From: JANNRA01 sp031401035
GTDB lineage: Bacteria > Desulfobacterota > Binatia > HRBIN30 > CADEER01
Length of the DNA: 52,133 bases
Assembly (NCBI GenBank): GCA_031401035.1
Contig: JANNRA010000223.1
Coordinates: 1 to 52,133, forward strand
Direction of reading: 5' to 3'
Both the position numbers and the translations under genes were made by a program. The notes below the pieces were generated by a model that saw nothing but the letters and a program-made list of their open reading frames with translations, ran no database searches and was not told the DNA's origin. Positions 25,398 through 33,959 of this stretch are shown here, in pieces (position 1 is the first letter of the stretch; each line of letters begins with the position of its first letter).

Positions 25398-25970
25398 ATG
25401 GCCATCTTCCTCATCCGCCACGGCGAGACGGCGTCGAACGCGGCGCACATCGTGCAGACGCCCGAGACGCCGTTGAGCCCGCGCGGGGTCGATCAGGCCG
25501 AGCGCCTGGCGCGACGGCTGGCAACGCTGCGCGTCGCGGCGATCCTCGCCAGCGACCTGCCGCGCGCGCAGATGACCGCCGCGCGCATCGGCGCCGCCAC
25601 CGCGGCGCCGATCGCCCTCGATGCCGGCCTGCAGGAGCGCGACTTCGGCGACGTGCGCGGCCAGCCGTACGCGAGTCTCGGCGTCGACCTGTTCGGCCCC
25701 GACTACGTGCCGCCGGGCGGCGAATCGTGGGCGACCTTCCACGCCCGCATCGACGCCGCCTGGCCGCGCGTCGTCCAAGCAGCGCGTGCTGCGCACGGCA
25801 ACCTCGCCGTCGTCACGCACGGCCTGGTCTGCCGCGCCGTTGCCGAGCGCCAGCTCGGGCTGACACCGGAAGGCTGGACCCCGCCGTGGCGCAACGCCTC
25901 GCTCACCGTCATCGACGGCGGCCCGCCGTGGCTGGTGACCGTCGCCAATTGCACCACGCATCTGGACTGA
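25398..25970 (+). CDS. Histidine-phosphatase superfamily protein
   Basis: A 190-residue phosphoglycerate-mutase-like phosphatase. The phosphohistidine motif LIRHGET (residues 5-11) is at the N-terminus, followed by LSPRGVDQAERLA, ASDLPRAQMTA, the catalytic acid in LQERDFGDVRG and the second His in VVTHGLVCR. Such proteins dephosphorylate sugar phosphates, cobalamin precursors (CobC) or other small molecules. Given two B12-dependent mutases in the window a CobC-like role is conceivable, but no cobalamin gene is adjacent and I do not assign it. Confidence 0.9.
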   Translation: MAIFLIRHGETASNAAHIVQTPETPLSPRGVDQAERLARRLATLRVAAILASDLPRAQMTAARIGAATAAPIALDAGLQERDFGDVRGQPYASLGVDLFGPDYVPPGGESWATFHARIDAAWPRVVQAARAAHGNLAVVTHGLVCRAVAERQLGLTPEGWTPPWRNASLTVIDGGPPWLVTVANCTTHLD

Positions 25971-25985
25971 CGGCGCGCGAGCGCC

Positions 25986-26648
25986 TCAGGTCGCGCCGCC
26001 CGCCCGGCGCTGGCGGCGCGGCGCCGCCCGTCTTGCCGCCCATGAGCAGATCGGGCACGCCGTCGCCTCGTGGCCGCGTGCCGGACAGTGTTCGCGGCCG
26101 AAGTAAATGATCTGCAGGTGCAGGCGGTTCCACGCCGCCTGGGGAAAGACGCGCTTCAGATCGCGCTCGGTGCGTTCGACGCTGGTGCCGTTCGACAGCC
26201 CCCAGCGCGCCGCCAGGCGATGGATGTGCGTGTCGACCGGAAATGCCGGCACGCCGAAAGCCTGCGCCATGACAACACTGGCCGTCTTGTGACCGACGCC
26301 CGCCAGCGCCTCGAGGGCGGCGAAGTCGGCTGGGACCTGCCCGCCATGCTCGGCGACCAGGCGTTCGCCAAGCGCCTTGAGGTTCCTGGCCTTCGACGGC
26401 GCCAGCCCGCAGGAGCGGATGTCGGCCAGGATCGCCGCCTCCGACAAGCCCGCGAGGTGCGCCGGCGTCGGCGCCCGGCGGAACAAACGCGGCGTGACCA
26501 GATTGACGCGCGCGTCAGTGCACTGCGCCGAGAGCACGACGGCGACGAGCAACGTGAAGGCGTCGTGGTGGTGGAGCGGGATCGGCGGGTCGGCATAGCG
26601 CGCGTCGAGGATGGCCTGGATACGCGCCGCCTTGTCACGGCGGGTCAC
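25986..26648 (-). CDS. nth: Endonuclease III (DNA glycosylase/AP lyase)
   Basis: A 220-residue base-excision-repair enzyme. The helix-hairpin-helix with the catalytic Lys is ALAGVGHKTASVV, and the catalytic Asp is in FPVDTHIHRL. The iron-sulfur loop is unusual: only three Cys remain (HCPARGHEATACPIC, then SWAARR) instead of C-x6-C-x2-C-x5-C, so a [4Fe-4S] cluster may be absent or altered. The start is taken as GTG 26648, which gives a family-like N-terminus (TRRDKAARIQAIL). It is divergent from the penicillin-binding protein gene. Confidence 0.88.
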   Translation of the reverse strand: MTRRDKAARIQAILDARYADPPIPLHHHDAFTLLVAVVLSAQCTDARVNLVTPRLFRRAPTPAHLAGLSEAAILADIRSCGLAPSKARNLKALGERLVAEHGGQVPADFAALEALAGVGHKTASVVMAQAFGVPAFPVDTHIHRLAARWGLSNGTSVERTERDLKRVFPQAAWNRLHLQIIYFGREHCPARGHEATACPICSWAARRAAPRRQRRAGGAT

Positions 26649-26677
26649 GGCGGCAGTCGTAGCGGCGCGGACCTTGC

Positions 26678-26705
26678 TTGACAACGAATGGGGCGACGAT
26701 ATCGT
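26678..26705 (+). promoter_or_regulatory. Putative promoter of the PBP1A gene
   Basis: TTGACA (26678-26683, perfect -35), a 16-base spacer and TATCGT (26700-26705). The preferred ATG at 26715 is 9 bases further on, predicting an almost leaderless transcript; an upstream ATG at 26688 lies inside the spacer and would not be transcribed. Confidence 0.5.
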
Positions 26706-26714
26706 CGCAGGCGC

Positions 26715-29060
26715 ATGGCCGTCAGACGCACCCGGCGTCGCCCCTTCCTGGTGGCGCGACGCCTTTTCGTCGGGGCGATCGGCGTAGCCATCGTGCTCGC
26801 GGTCGCGGTGGGAGCCTTCGTCTACCGCGAGTTCATGGCCAGCCTGCCGCCGATCCAGGCGGCGGTCGACTACCAGCCGCCGGTGACGACGCAGATCTTC
26901 GCCGCCGACGGCACGCTGATCGGTGAGTTCTACTCCCAGAAGCGCTACCTGGTGCCGCTCGATCGGATTCCGCCGCACGTCCGCCACGCCTTCATCGCCG
27001 CCGAGGACGATGCCTTCTACGACCACGGGGGGATCGACGCGAACGGCATCCTGCGCGCCTTCGTGAACAACGTCATCGCCGGTGGCAAGGTCCAGGGCGG
27101 CAGCACGATCACCCAACAGGTGGTCAAGACCGTGCTGCTGACACCGAAGAAGAGCTACGAGCGCAAGATCAAGGAGATCATCCTCTCCACCCGGCTCGAG
27201 CAGGAGCTGTCGAAGGACGAGATCCTGTCGCTGTACCTGAACCACATCTACCTCGGCAGCGGTGCCTATGGCGTTGCCGCCGCCGCCAACGAGTACTTCG
27301 GCAAGGAGATCGGCGACCTGACGGTCGCCGAGGCGGCCCTGCTGGCCGGCCTGCCGCAGGCGCCGAGCCGCTACTCGCCTTACGCGCACTGGCCGGAGGC
27401 CAAGGCACGGCAGCGCTACGTGCTGCAGCGCATGTACGAGGAAGGCTATCTCGACCGCGCGCAGCGCGACACGGCGGTGCTCGATCCGATCGGACTCACC
27501 AGCCGCAAGGGCAGCTTCCAGGCGGCACCGTACTTCGTCGAACACGTGCGTCGCATCCTCGAGGAAAAGTACGGCCGCACCGTCCTCTACGAGCTCGGAC
27601 TGCGCGTCCGCACGACGGTCGACCTCGGCATGCAGCGCGAGGCCGAGGCGGCGCTGCGCAAAGGCATCGACCGCCTCACCGCCGAGCGCGGCGGCTTCCA
27701 CGGCGCCTACCGGGAGATGTCGCACGAGGAACGCAACAACTACCTCAAGTTGCAGACCCAGTCCTTCAAGGGCATGAAGCGCCCCGAGGCCGGCTTCAGC
27801 TACGAGGCGCTGGTCACCAATGTGCGCGGCAGCGGCGCGCGGGTACAGATCGGACCCTTCGCCGGTGATCTGCTGGTGCCGACGTCGCCGACGGTGGCAC
27901 CGCCGACCTTCAAGCTCATGGACCTCGTCCGCGCCCGCGCTATCGTCCCGGACGAGGAGGACTCCGACGACGGGCGGATCCGCTTCGAGTACGACCCCGG
28001 TCCGCTCCTCGAGGGAGCGCTGATCGCCATCGAGCCGACCACCGGCTACGTGCGCGCGCTGGTCGGCGGCTACGACTTCGAGCGCAGCCACTTCAATCGC
28101 GCCATCCAGGCGCACCGCCAGCCGGGCTCCGCGTTCAAGCCGCTGATTTTCGCGGCCGCGCTCGACCGCAATTTCACGCCCGCCTCGGTGATCGTCGACG
28201 AGCCGATTTCCTACCGCGACAACGGCCGCGCCTGGAGTCCGCAGAACTTCGACAAGCGCTTCCACGGCCCGACCTCGCTGCGCGAAGCGCTGACCAAGTC
28301 GCGCAACGTCGTCACCGTCAAGCTCGCCGATCGCGTCGGCCTGAAGTTCCTCAGTGCCTACCTGCCGCGCTTCGGCCTGCCGGGACCGATCCCGCGCAAT
28401 CTGTCGATCGCGCTCGGCACCATGGAGGTGACGCCGATCGAGTTGGCGGTGGCGTACTGTCCGTTCGCCAACAACGGTTTGCGCCCGACGCCACTGGTGA
28501 TCACCGAAATCACCGATGCGCAGGGCCAAGTGCTGGAGCGCAACGAGCCGACCATGGTGCAGGTGCTGCCGCCGACTACCGCTTATCAGATGACCAGCAT
28601 GCTGCAGGACGTCGTACGCCGCGGCACCGGCACGGCGGCGAGCGGTCTGGCGCAGCCGACCGCCGGCAAGACCGGGACGACGAACGATCTCGACGATGCC
28701 TGGTTCGTCGGCTACACGCCGCAGATGCTCGCCGCGGTGTGGATCGGCTTCGACAACAAGCGCTCGCTCGGACCCAAGTCGACCGGCGGCAAGGTCGCCG
28801 CGCCGATCTGGAAGGCGTTCATGTCGAAGGCGCTCGAGAATGTCCCGGCCGCCCGCTTCCCAGTCCCCGACGGGCTGCGCTGCGTCAACATCGACGCCGC
28901 CACGGGCGGGCGCGCCGCCCCCGGCGGGTCGCCCTACCTGGAGTGCTTCCGCGACGGCAGTGAACCGGCGCCCGGTTCGGTGCCGGCGGTGCAGATGGTC
29001 AACGGCGCCGGCCCCAAGAAGCCGCCGGCCGAGCACGAGTTCCTGCGCAAGGACTTCTGA
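26715..29060 (+). CDS. Penicillin-binding protein 1A (bifunctional transglycosylase/transpeptidase)
   Basis: A 781-residue class A PBP that polymerises and crosslinks peptidoglycan outside the inner membrane. After a basic N-terminus and one membrane helix (about 17-40) comes the GT51 domain: AAEDDAFYDHGGID with the catalytic Glu, GGSTITQQVVK, RKIKEIILSTRLE, and YLNHIYLG. An OB-like insertion follows (about 330-430), then the transpeptidase with SxxK in QPGSAFKPL, SxN in TKSRNVV and KTG in AGKTGTTND. Full length. The ATG at 26715 is chosen over 26688 because of the promoter position. It is convergent with vapBC. Confidence 0.95.
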   Translation: MAVRRTRRRPFLVARRLFVGAIGVAIVLAVAVGAFVYREFMASLPPIQAAVDYQPPVTTQIFAADGTLIGEFYSQKRYLVPLDRIPPHVRHAFIAAEDDAFYDHGGIDANGILRAFVNNVIAGGKVQGGSTITQQVVKTVLLTPKKSYERKIKEIILSTRLEQELSKDEILSLYLNHIYLGSGAYGVAAAANEYFGKEIGDLTVAEAALLAGLPQAPSRYSPYAHWPEAKARQRYVLQRMYEEGYLDRAQRDTAVLDPIGLTSRKGSFQAAPYFVEHVRRILEEKYGRTVLYELGLRVRTTVDLGMQREAEAALRKGIDRLTAERGGFHGAYREMSHEERNNYLKLQTQSFKGMKRPEAGFSYEALVTNVRGSGARVQIGPFAGDLLVPTSPTVAPPTFKLMDLVRARAIVPDEEDSDDGRIRFEYDPGPLLEGALIAIEPTTGYVRALVGGYDFERSHFNRAIQAHRQPGSAFKPLIFAAALDRNFTPASVIVDEPISYRDNGRAWSPQNFDKRFHGPTSLREALTKSRNVVTVKLADRVGLKFLSAYLPRFGLPGPIPRNLSIALGTMEVTPIELAVAYCPFANNGLRPTPLVITEITDAQGQVLERNEPTMVQVLPPTTAYQMTSMLQDVVRRGTGTAASGLAQPTAGKTGTTNDLDDAWFVGYTPQMLAAVWIGFDNKRSLGPKSTGGKVAAPIWKAFMSKALENVPAARFPVPDGLRCVNIDAATGGRAAPGGSPYLECFRDGSEPAPGSVPAVQMVNGAGPKKPPAEHEFLRKDF

Positions 29061-29068
29061 GCGGGGGG

Positions 29069-29083
29069 CGCGGCGGAGCCGCG
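29069..29083. terminator. Hairpin between the convergent PBP1A and vapC genes
   Basis: A perfect stem CGCGGC / GCCGCG with loop GGA, preceded by a G6 run. It lacks a T tract. The sequence from the G run through the stem is nearly the same as the hairpin at 38352-38377. Confidence 0.4.
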
Positions 29084-29088
29084 TCGCA

Positions 29089-29478
29089 TCAAGGCTGCCG
29101 CTCGCGGAGGTTGCTGATCAGCGCCAACACGCGGAAGTCGCGATCCCGGTGCAAGATCTCGAGGTCGTGCCGAAGGGCACAGGCCGCGATCATGCAATCG
29201 ACCGACGAGCGGATCGTCAGGCCGCGCCGCCGCGCCGAGCGGTACAGCGCGACCGCCTCGAGCGTCAGGGCCTCGCCGATCGGCACCTCGATCATCGGCA
29301 TCGCCAGCATCGCCGTCTTGGCGGCGCGAAAGACGGATTCCTCGCGGAATCCCTGCAGCACTTCCTGCATCACGGGCAAGCAGGTGACCACGTCGTCGAA
29401 CGGAACGAGGGCTTCGAGATCGAGCGGATTCGTGCGGCGAAACGTTTCGATCCAGATCGACGTATCGACGAGGATCAT
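29089..29478 (-). CDS. vapC: VapC-type PIN-domain toxin ribonuclease
   Basis: A 129-residue PIN domain. The metal-binding acidic residues are in place: Asp5 in MILVDTSIW, Glu in MQEVLQGF, Asp in SSVDCMIAACAL and Asp in HRDRDFRVL. PIN toxins cleave tRNA or rRNA until bound by their antitoxin. The ATG at 29478 overlaps the antitoxin stop by 4 bases (ATGA), the classical order antitoxin then toxin. Confidence 0.92.
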   Translation of the reverse strand: MILVDTSIWIETFRRTNPLDLEALVPFDDVVTCLPVMQEVLQGFREESVFRAAKTAMLAMPMIEVPIGEALTLEAVALYRSARRRGLTIRSSVDCMIAACALRHDLEILHRDRDFRVLALISNLRERQP

Positions 29479-29696
29479 GATCGCCGGCGACGGGTGGGGC
29501 GGGCGTCCTTGCGTATCTCCGACAGATCGCCATCCCACGCCCCGCTCCCGCGCAGCGCGAGAATGTCGCGCGCGTGGGCGCGTCGGACGAATTCCTCCAA
29601 CGCGCGGTCCACCGTGCGGGAGTATGTCTTCTCGCCACTCAGGCGGGTGGCCTCACGGAGAAGATCCTCGCGAAGCACAAGATTTGTGCGTTTCAT
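29475..29696 (-). CDS. vapB: VapB-type antitoxin
   Basis: A 73-residue protein. The N-terminus MKRTNLVLREDLLREATRL reads as a ribbon-helix-helix DNA-binding segment followed by EKTYSRTVDRALEEFVRR, a common VapB form paired with PIN toxins; the C-terminal tail (ALRGSGAWDGDL) is the toxin-binding part in this family. It is expected to neutralise VapC and repress the promoter. The ATG at 29696 is preferred to upstream in-frame codons because the family begins MKRTN. Confidence 0.88.
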   Translation of the reverse strand: MKRTNLVLREDLLREATRLSGEKTYSRTVDRALEEFVRRAHARDILALRGSGAWDGDLSEIRKDARPTRRRRS

Positions 29697-29704
29697 GTGT
29701 ATTG

Positions 29705-29733
29705 GCTCTACCAACGCGACGGGGTGGAGACAA
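29705..29733 (-). promoter_or_regulatory. Putative vapBC promoter
   Basis: Read on the minus strand: TTGTCT (29733-29728), 17-base spacer, TAGAGC (29710-29705), then 8 bases to the vapB ATG. No Shine-Dalgarno is visible, so the mRNA may be leaderless. The match is moderate. The rest of the gap up to 29823 shows nothing else recognisable. Confidence 0.35.
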
Positions 29734-29823
29734 CCGTGAACGCGCCGCGTCCAATCGGCTGCGTGTGTAGCGGACGATCGGGCGCCGCAGCGCCAGCGCG
29801 GCGGCGTTCCGGGCCGCGGCGCG

Positions 29824-30843
29824 TCAGAGCGACTTCCACAGCTCGCCGTGGCGCCGCTTCACCGCCGCGAGGATCGGGCCGGCGGTACTCGGCGGCAGGG
29901 GCGGTGGCGTCGGGCGGGCGCGCCCGCTCAGCACATCGAGTACGGCCTCGGCCGAGTCGCGCGTGGCCCGCAGGTCGTAGCCGCCCTCGAGCACGGCGAC
30001 GACGCGGCCGCCGCACACCTGCGCGGCGGCATCGACCAGCACCTGGGCCATGCCGGCGAAGCCCGCTTCGCTGACCGCCATGCCACCGAGCGGGTCGCGG
30101 CGGTGCGGGTCGAAGCCGGCGGAGATGAGGATCGCCTCGGGCGCATACTCGAGCACCAGCGGCGCGACGACGGCGTGGAAGGCCTCGAGGTATTCGGCGT
30201 CGCCGACGCCGCCCGGCAGCGGCAGGTTGATCGTGTAGCCGCGGCCGTCGCGACTGCCGATCTCGTCGAGCGCACCGGTACCGGGATAGAATGGCCAGCG
30301 GTGCGCCGAGACGAACAGCACGCCGGGCTCGCGCGCGAAGGCGTCCTGGGTGCCGTTGCCGTGGTGCACGTCCCAGTCGACCACCATCACCCGCTCGAGA
30401 CCGTGCCGAGCACGCAGATGGGCGGCGCCGATGGCGACGTTGTTGAACAGGCAGAAGCCCATGGCGCGGTCCGGTTCGGCGTGATGACCGGGCGGGCGGA
30501 CGAAGGCAAAGCCGTTGCGCAGGCGTCCGGCCATGACCTCGTCGATGAGCGCCAGCACGCCGCCGGCGGCGAGACAGGCGGTCTCGAACGACTGCGGCGA
30601 CACCGGCGTATCGGCGTCGAAGGCGCCGTGCTGCCCGGCGCTGCGCGCCACCGCCTCGTAATGCGCGGCGCCATGGACGCGCGTGATCTCCTCGACCGTT
30701 GCCGGGCGCGGCGCGACGCGCACCACATCGGGCCGCGCGGCGAGCGCCGGCAGCAACACCGCGATGCGCTCGGCGCGCTCCGGATGGCCGGCGCCGGTGT
30801 CGTGCGCGAGAAAACGCGGATCGACGACAATGCCGGTGTCCAT
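29824..30843 (-). CDS. HDAC-family (AcuC/acetylpolyamine amidohydrolase-like) deacetylase
   Basis: A 339-residue arginase/deacetylase-fold zinc enzyme. Motifs: RPPGHHAEPDRAMGFCLFNNVA (active-site His pair), DWDVHHGNGTQ (zinc Asp/His), SAGFDPHRRDPLG (second zinc Asp) and EGGYDLRAT with the Tyr that polarises the substrate carbonyl. Bacterial members deacetylate acetyl-lysine, acetylpolyamines or acetoin-related enzymes such as acetyl-CoA synthetase. The ATG at 30843 is used; a GTG at 30879 would add 12 residues but overlaps the divergent tatB promoter. Confidence 0.93.
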   Translation of the reverse strand: MDTGIVVDPRFLAHDTGAGHPERAERIAVLLPALAARPDVVRVAPRPATVEEITRVHGAAHYEAVARSAGQHGAFDADTPVSPQSFETACLAAGGVLALIDEVMAGRLRNGFAFVRPPGHHAEPDRAMGFCLFNNVAIGAAHLRARHGLERVMVVDWDVHHGNGTQDAFAREPGVLFVSAHRWPFYPGTGALDEIGSRDGRGYTINLPLPGGVGDAEYLEAFHAVVAPLVLEYAPEAILISAGFDPHRRDPLGGMAVSEAGFAGMAQVLVDAAAQVCGGRVVAVLEGGYDLRATRDSAEAVLDVLSGRARPTPPPLPPSTAGPILAAVKRRHGELWKSL

Positions 30844-30872
30844 GCGGGAAACGAACCACAGACAGACATGGT

Positions 30873-30901
30873 TTGACACCCCCTGGGACGGGCTCTAGTC
30901 T
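30873..30901 (+). promoter_or_regulatory. Putative promoter of the tat operon
   Basis: TTGACA (30873-30878), a 17-base spacer and TAGTCT (30896-30901). The ATG of tatB at 30911 follows after 9 bases, so the transcript would be leaderless or nearly so. Confidence 0.55.
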
Positions 30902-30910
30902 CCCGGCGTT

Positions 30911-31243
30911 ATGTTCGGAATCGGCATGCCCGAGCTGCTCGTCATCCTGGTGGTGGCCCTGGTGGTTCTCGGACCGAAGCGGCTGCCGGAGGTCGCCAAG
31001 GCGCTCGGCAAGGGCCTGGCGGAGTTCCGCCGCGCCACCTCCGACCTCACCGACGAGTTGAAGCAGGCGCAGTCGATGATCGAGCGCGAGGCGCGCGAAG
31101 CCGACCGCGCCACGCGCCAGCGCGCCAGCGGCCGGCCGCTGCCGAGCGGTGTCGAGCAGCACGCGGCGGCGCCCGCCACCGCGGCGGCGCCCGCCACCGA
31201 GACCGCCCCGGCCGTCGCGCCAGGCGAACCACCGAGCGACTGA
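30911..31243 (+). CDS. tatB: Twin-arginine translocase subunit TatB (TatA/B family)
   Basis: A 110-residue membrane protein: short N-terminal helix with Glu8 (MFGIGMPELLVILVVAL), the hinge VLGPKRLPE, an amphipathic helix (AKALGKGLAEFRRAT) and a charged, then Ala/Pro-rich tail. Glu at position 8 and the GPKRLPE hinge favour TatB over TatA. With TatC encoded 28 bases downstream it forms the receptor complex for folded proteins exported through the inner membrane. No separate tatA is seen in the window. Confidence 0.9.
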   Translation: MFGIGMPELLVILVVALVVLGPKRLPEVAKALGKGLAEFRRATSDLTDELKQAQSMIEREAREADRATRQRASGRPLPSGVEQHAAAPATAAAPATETAPAVAPGEPPSD

Positions 31244-31271
31244 CGCGCGTGCCCCCGCTCTGGCGGCAGCC

Positions 31272-32033
31272 ATGACCGACGTCACGATGCCGCTGACGGC
31301 GCATCTCGAAGAGCTCCGCTGGCGGCTCATCCGGGCGCTGCTCGCCATCGGCCTGGCCTTCGTCGCCGTCTACAACTTCTCCGACGTGCTCTTCGCGGTG
31401 CTCACCCGGCCGCTGCTCGAGCTGCAGGAAGGTCCCGTCGAGCTCATCGGCACCGGCGTCGCCGAGGCGTTCTTCACCAAGCTCAAGGTCTCGTTCATCG
31501 CCGCGGTTTTTGTCGCCAGCCCGGTGCTGTTCTGGCAGGCGTGGATGTTCATCGCGCCAGGGCTCTACGACGGCGAGAAGCGCTACGCGCGCCCGTTCGT
31601 CTTCTTCGCGACGTTCTTCTTCATCCTCGGCGCGGTCTTCTGCTACCAGGTCGTGCTGCCGGTCGGGTACCGCTTCTTCCTCGCCGAATACGCCACCATC
31701 GGCGTCGCCCCGTCCATCCGCATCAGCGAGTACCTGTCGTTCACCGCCCGCATGCTGCTCGCCTTCGGCGTCACCTTCGAGCTGCCGGTGCTGACCTTCT
31801 TCCTCGCCCGCCTCGGCGTCGTCACCCATCGCACCATGCTCGGCTACTTCCGCTACGCGGTGCTCGGCATCGTCATCGTCGCCGCCGTGCTGACGCCGGG
31901 GCCGGACGTCGCGTCGCAGATGCTGATGGCCGGCCCGCTGTTCGTGCTCTACCTGCTCAGCATCGGCATCGCCTACGTCTTCGCGCGCCCCCCGGCGACG
32001 CCGGCTGAGTCGCTCGATGACGCCGGCGCGTGA
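31272..32033 (+). CDS. tatC: Twin-arginine translocase subunit TatC
   Basis: A 253-residue inner-membrane protein with six predicted helices. The signal-recognising N-terminus PLTAHLEELRWRLIRALLA and the first periplasmic loop are typical, as are the FWQAWMFIAPGLYDGEKRYARPF block and FELPVLTFFLARLGVV. The start ATG 31272 aligns with family N-termini. The gene overlaps the cyclase start by 17 bases, so translation of the two is linked. Confidence 0.95.
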   Translation: MTDVTMPLTAHLEELRWRLIRALLAIGLAFVAVYNFSDVLFAVLTRPLLELQEGPVELIGTGVAEAFFTKLKVSFIAAVFVASPVLFWQAWMFIAPGLYDGEKRYARPFVFFATFFFILGAVFCYQVVLPVGYRFFLAEYATIGVAPSIRISEYLSFTARMLLAFGVTFELPVLTFFLARLGVVTHRTMLGYFRYAVLGIVIVAAVLTPGPDVASQMLMAGPLFVLYLLSIGIAYVFARPPATPAESLDDAGA

Positions 32034-33588
32034 GCCGGTCCCCGCCTGGGTCCTGTTCGGCGTCCTGATCGCCCTCGGCGCCAACACCCTCGCCTCGGCG
32101 ATGGTGCGCGTCACCGTCGAGCTGATGCGCAGCCTGACGCCGTTCGCCGAGGAGGTCCACCGCTACGACCTCTCGATGCTGCCGGCGTACCGCGTCGTCG
32201 CCTATAGCGGCGCGACGCTGGCCATCGCCTGGTACATCTGGCCGGTGCTGCGGCACTTCCGCGGCGACGCCGCCGCGCCAGCGTCGGCGCTGGTGCAGCG
32301 GCGCACGGTCAACGCGCCGCTGATGGTCGCCGCCATCGGCTTCATCCCATGGTTGATCGGCCCGCTGTTCTTCCCGGCCATGACCCTGCTGCACTTCGGA
32401 CGCTGGTCGCCGGAACTCGCCTCGCAGCAGATCGTCTCCGGCCTGGTGAGCGGCTTCCTCGCCGCCACCAGTACGTACCTGTTGCTCGACTGGCTGTTTC
32501 GCAGCGCCGTCGTGCCGCGCGTCTTCCCCACCGGCCATCTCACCGAGGTCCCGGGCTCGCTGGCGCCGGGCGTGCGCACGCGCCTGCTCATCTTTCTGCT
32601 CGCCGTCGCGTTCACGCCGCTGTTCACCGTCCTCGGACTGATCCGCGCCGCCGCGGCACGGGTCGGACTGGGCGCCGATCTGGCGCGCGTCATCACCGAC
32701 CTGACGCATGCCAGCCAGATCACCTTCATGGTCTACGTCGCGCTCGGCATCGCCTTCACCCTAGTGCTGGCGCGCACGTTGACGCAGCCGCTCGGCGCCG
32801 CGGCGGCGGCGCTGCGGCAGATCCAGCGCGGCGACCTGTCGGCGCGCGTGCGGCTGGCGTCGAGCGACGAGGTCGGCGTCGTCGAGGAAGGCGTCAACGC
32901 CATGGCCGCCGCCTTGCAAGATCGCGAGCGCATTCTCCACACCTTCGGACGCATCGTCGAGCCGGCAGTGCGCGACTACTTGCTCAAGGGCGAACTGCGC
33001 CTCGGCGGCGAGGTGCGCCACGCCACGGTCATGTTCTGCGACCTGCGCGGCTTCACCGCGCTGAGCGAACGCCTGGCACCGACAGCGGTCGTCGCCCTGC
33101 TGAACGACTTCTTCTCCGCCATGGCCGACTGGGTCCGCAGCGAGGGTGGCTTCGTCGATAAGTTCATGGGCGACGGGATGCTGATCGTCTTCGGCCTCTT
33201 CGCGGCCTCCGACCCGGCGGCGCAGCAGCAGGCGGCAGCGGCGGCACTGCGCTGCGCGCTCGGCATGCCGACGCGCCTGACGGCGCTCAACGCCGCGCGC
33301 TCGACGACGGGGGCGCCGCTGCTGGCGGTCAGCATCGGGCTCGCCAGCGGCGAGGTGGTGGCCGGGACGATCGGCGCCGAGGACCGGCTCGAGTTCACGG
33401 TCATCGGCGACACGGTCAACGTCGCGGTGCGCCTGCAGGACGAGGCAAAGCTGCGCGGCTGCCAGCTGCTCGCCAGCGCCACGACGATCGAGCTGGCGCA
33501 TGCCGCCGGCCTGCCGAGCGGGTTGGCGGCGCTGGCGCCGGCGCAGCTACGCGGGCGCGCCGAGGCGGTGCCGGTGTTCGGCGCCTGA
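32017..33588 (+). CDS. Membrane-bound adenylate/guanylate cyclase (class III) with HAMP domain
   Basis: A 523-residue signalling enzyme. Six hydrophobic segments span roughly residues 8-250, followed by a HAMP linker (about 255-310, ending NAMAAALQDRERILHTFGR) and a class III catalytic domain. Metal-binding Asp residues stand in VMFCDLRGFTALSER and FMGDGMLIVFG; the Lys of FVDKFMGDG and the IGDTVNVAVRL block point to ATP as substrate, making cAMP. The N-terminal six-helix module carries no known sensor domain, so the signal is unknown. The ATG at 32017 lies within tatC. Confidence 0.88.
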   Translation: MTPAREPVPAWVLFGVLIALGANTLASAMVRVTVELMRSLTPFAEEVHRYDLSMLPAYRVVAYSGATLAIAWYIWPVLRHFRGDAAAPASALVQRRTVNAPLMVAAIGFIPWLIGPLFFPAMTLLHFGRWSPELASQQIVSGLVSGFLAATSTYLLLDWLFRSAVVPRVFPTGHLTEVPGSLAPGVRTRLLIFLLAVAFTPLFTVLGLIRAAAARVGLGADLARVITDLTHASQITFMVYVALGIAFTLVLARTLTQPLGAAAAALRQIQRGDLSARVRLASSDEVGVVEEGVNAMAAALQDRERILHTFGRIVEPAVRDYLLKGELRLGGEVRHATVMFCDLRGFTALSERLAPTAVVALLNDFFSAMADWVRSEGGFVDKFMGDGMLIVFGLFAASDPAAQQQAAAAALRCALGMPTRLTALNAARSTTGAPLLAVSIGLASGEVVAGTIGAEDRLEFTVIGDTVNVAVRLQDEAKLRGCQLLASATTIELAHAAGLPSGLAALAPAQLRGRAEAVPVFGA

Positions 33589-33593
33589 GCAGG

Positions 33594-33959
33594 TCACGCG
33601 GGGCGCCGCTGCCGAGGACCCGCCAATGCCCGGCCCCCTGGGTGGCGCCCCGCGCGGGCGCCCTCCGGTGAGGCGTCGGGCAGCAGCAGCAGGAGCCAAT
33701 CGTCGCTGGCGCCGGGCGGTGCGGCGATGACCGCGAGCTCGACGTGCCCCTGCAGGTCGGCGATGATCGCGCGCCCATCGGCGAGAAAGTCGCGGCTGAT
33801 CAGCGCCACGATGGTCGCCGCCGTGCGGTCGATGGTGCGGATCAGACCGACGCCCTCGTAGGATTCGATGACGAACTTGACCAGCGCGATGTCGACCGGC
33901 GCCAGGCGCAGGAAGATCGGCACCAGCCCGCCGATGTCGACGGGGTCGGCGACGTTCAC
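33594..33959 (-). CDS. DUF4911 domain-containing protein
   Basis: A 121-residue protein. The core FLRLAPVDIALVKFVIESYEGVGLIRTIDR, then IVALISRDFLADGRAIIADL, matches the DUF4911 pattern (R-hydrophobic-xP-x2-I-x2-hydrophobic-K-F-hydrophobic-hydrophobic-E-x-Y-E/D-G), found mainly in deltaproteobacteria. It is likely soluble with one alpha/beta domain; function is unknown. The GTG at 33959 overlaps the upstream gene stop by 4 bases (GTGA), the last of four such junctions. Confidence 0.75.
   Translation of the reverse strand: MNVADPVDIGGLVPIFLRLAPVDIALVKFVIESYEGVGLIRTIDRTAATIVALISRDFLADGRAIIADLQGHVELAVIAAPPGASDDWLLLLLPDASPEGARAGRHPGGRALAGPRQRRPA

Noticed and set aside
25398..25970. Histidine phosphatase as cobalamin gene cobC
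   Set aside because: Motifs only define the superfamily and no cobalamin biosynthesis gene is adjacent.
25986..29036. 1016-codon open frame on the minus strand through the PBP1A region
   Set aside because: Only its last 220 codons (endonuclease III) look like protein; the rest is an Arg/Ala/Gly/Asp-rich antisense shadow of the PBP1A gene, common at this GC content.
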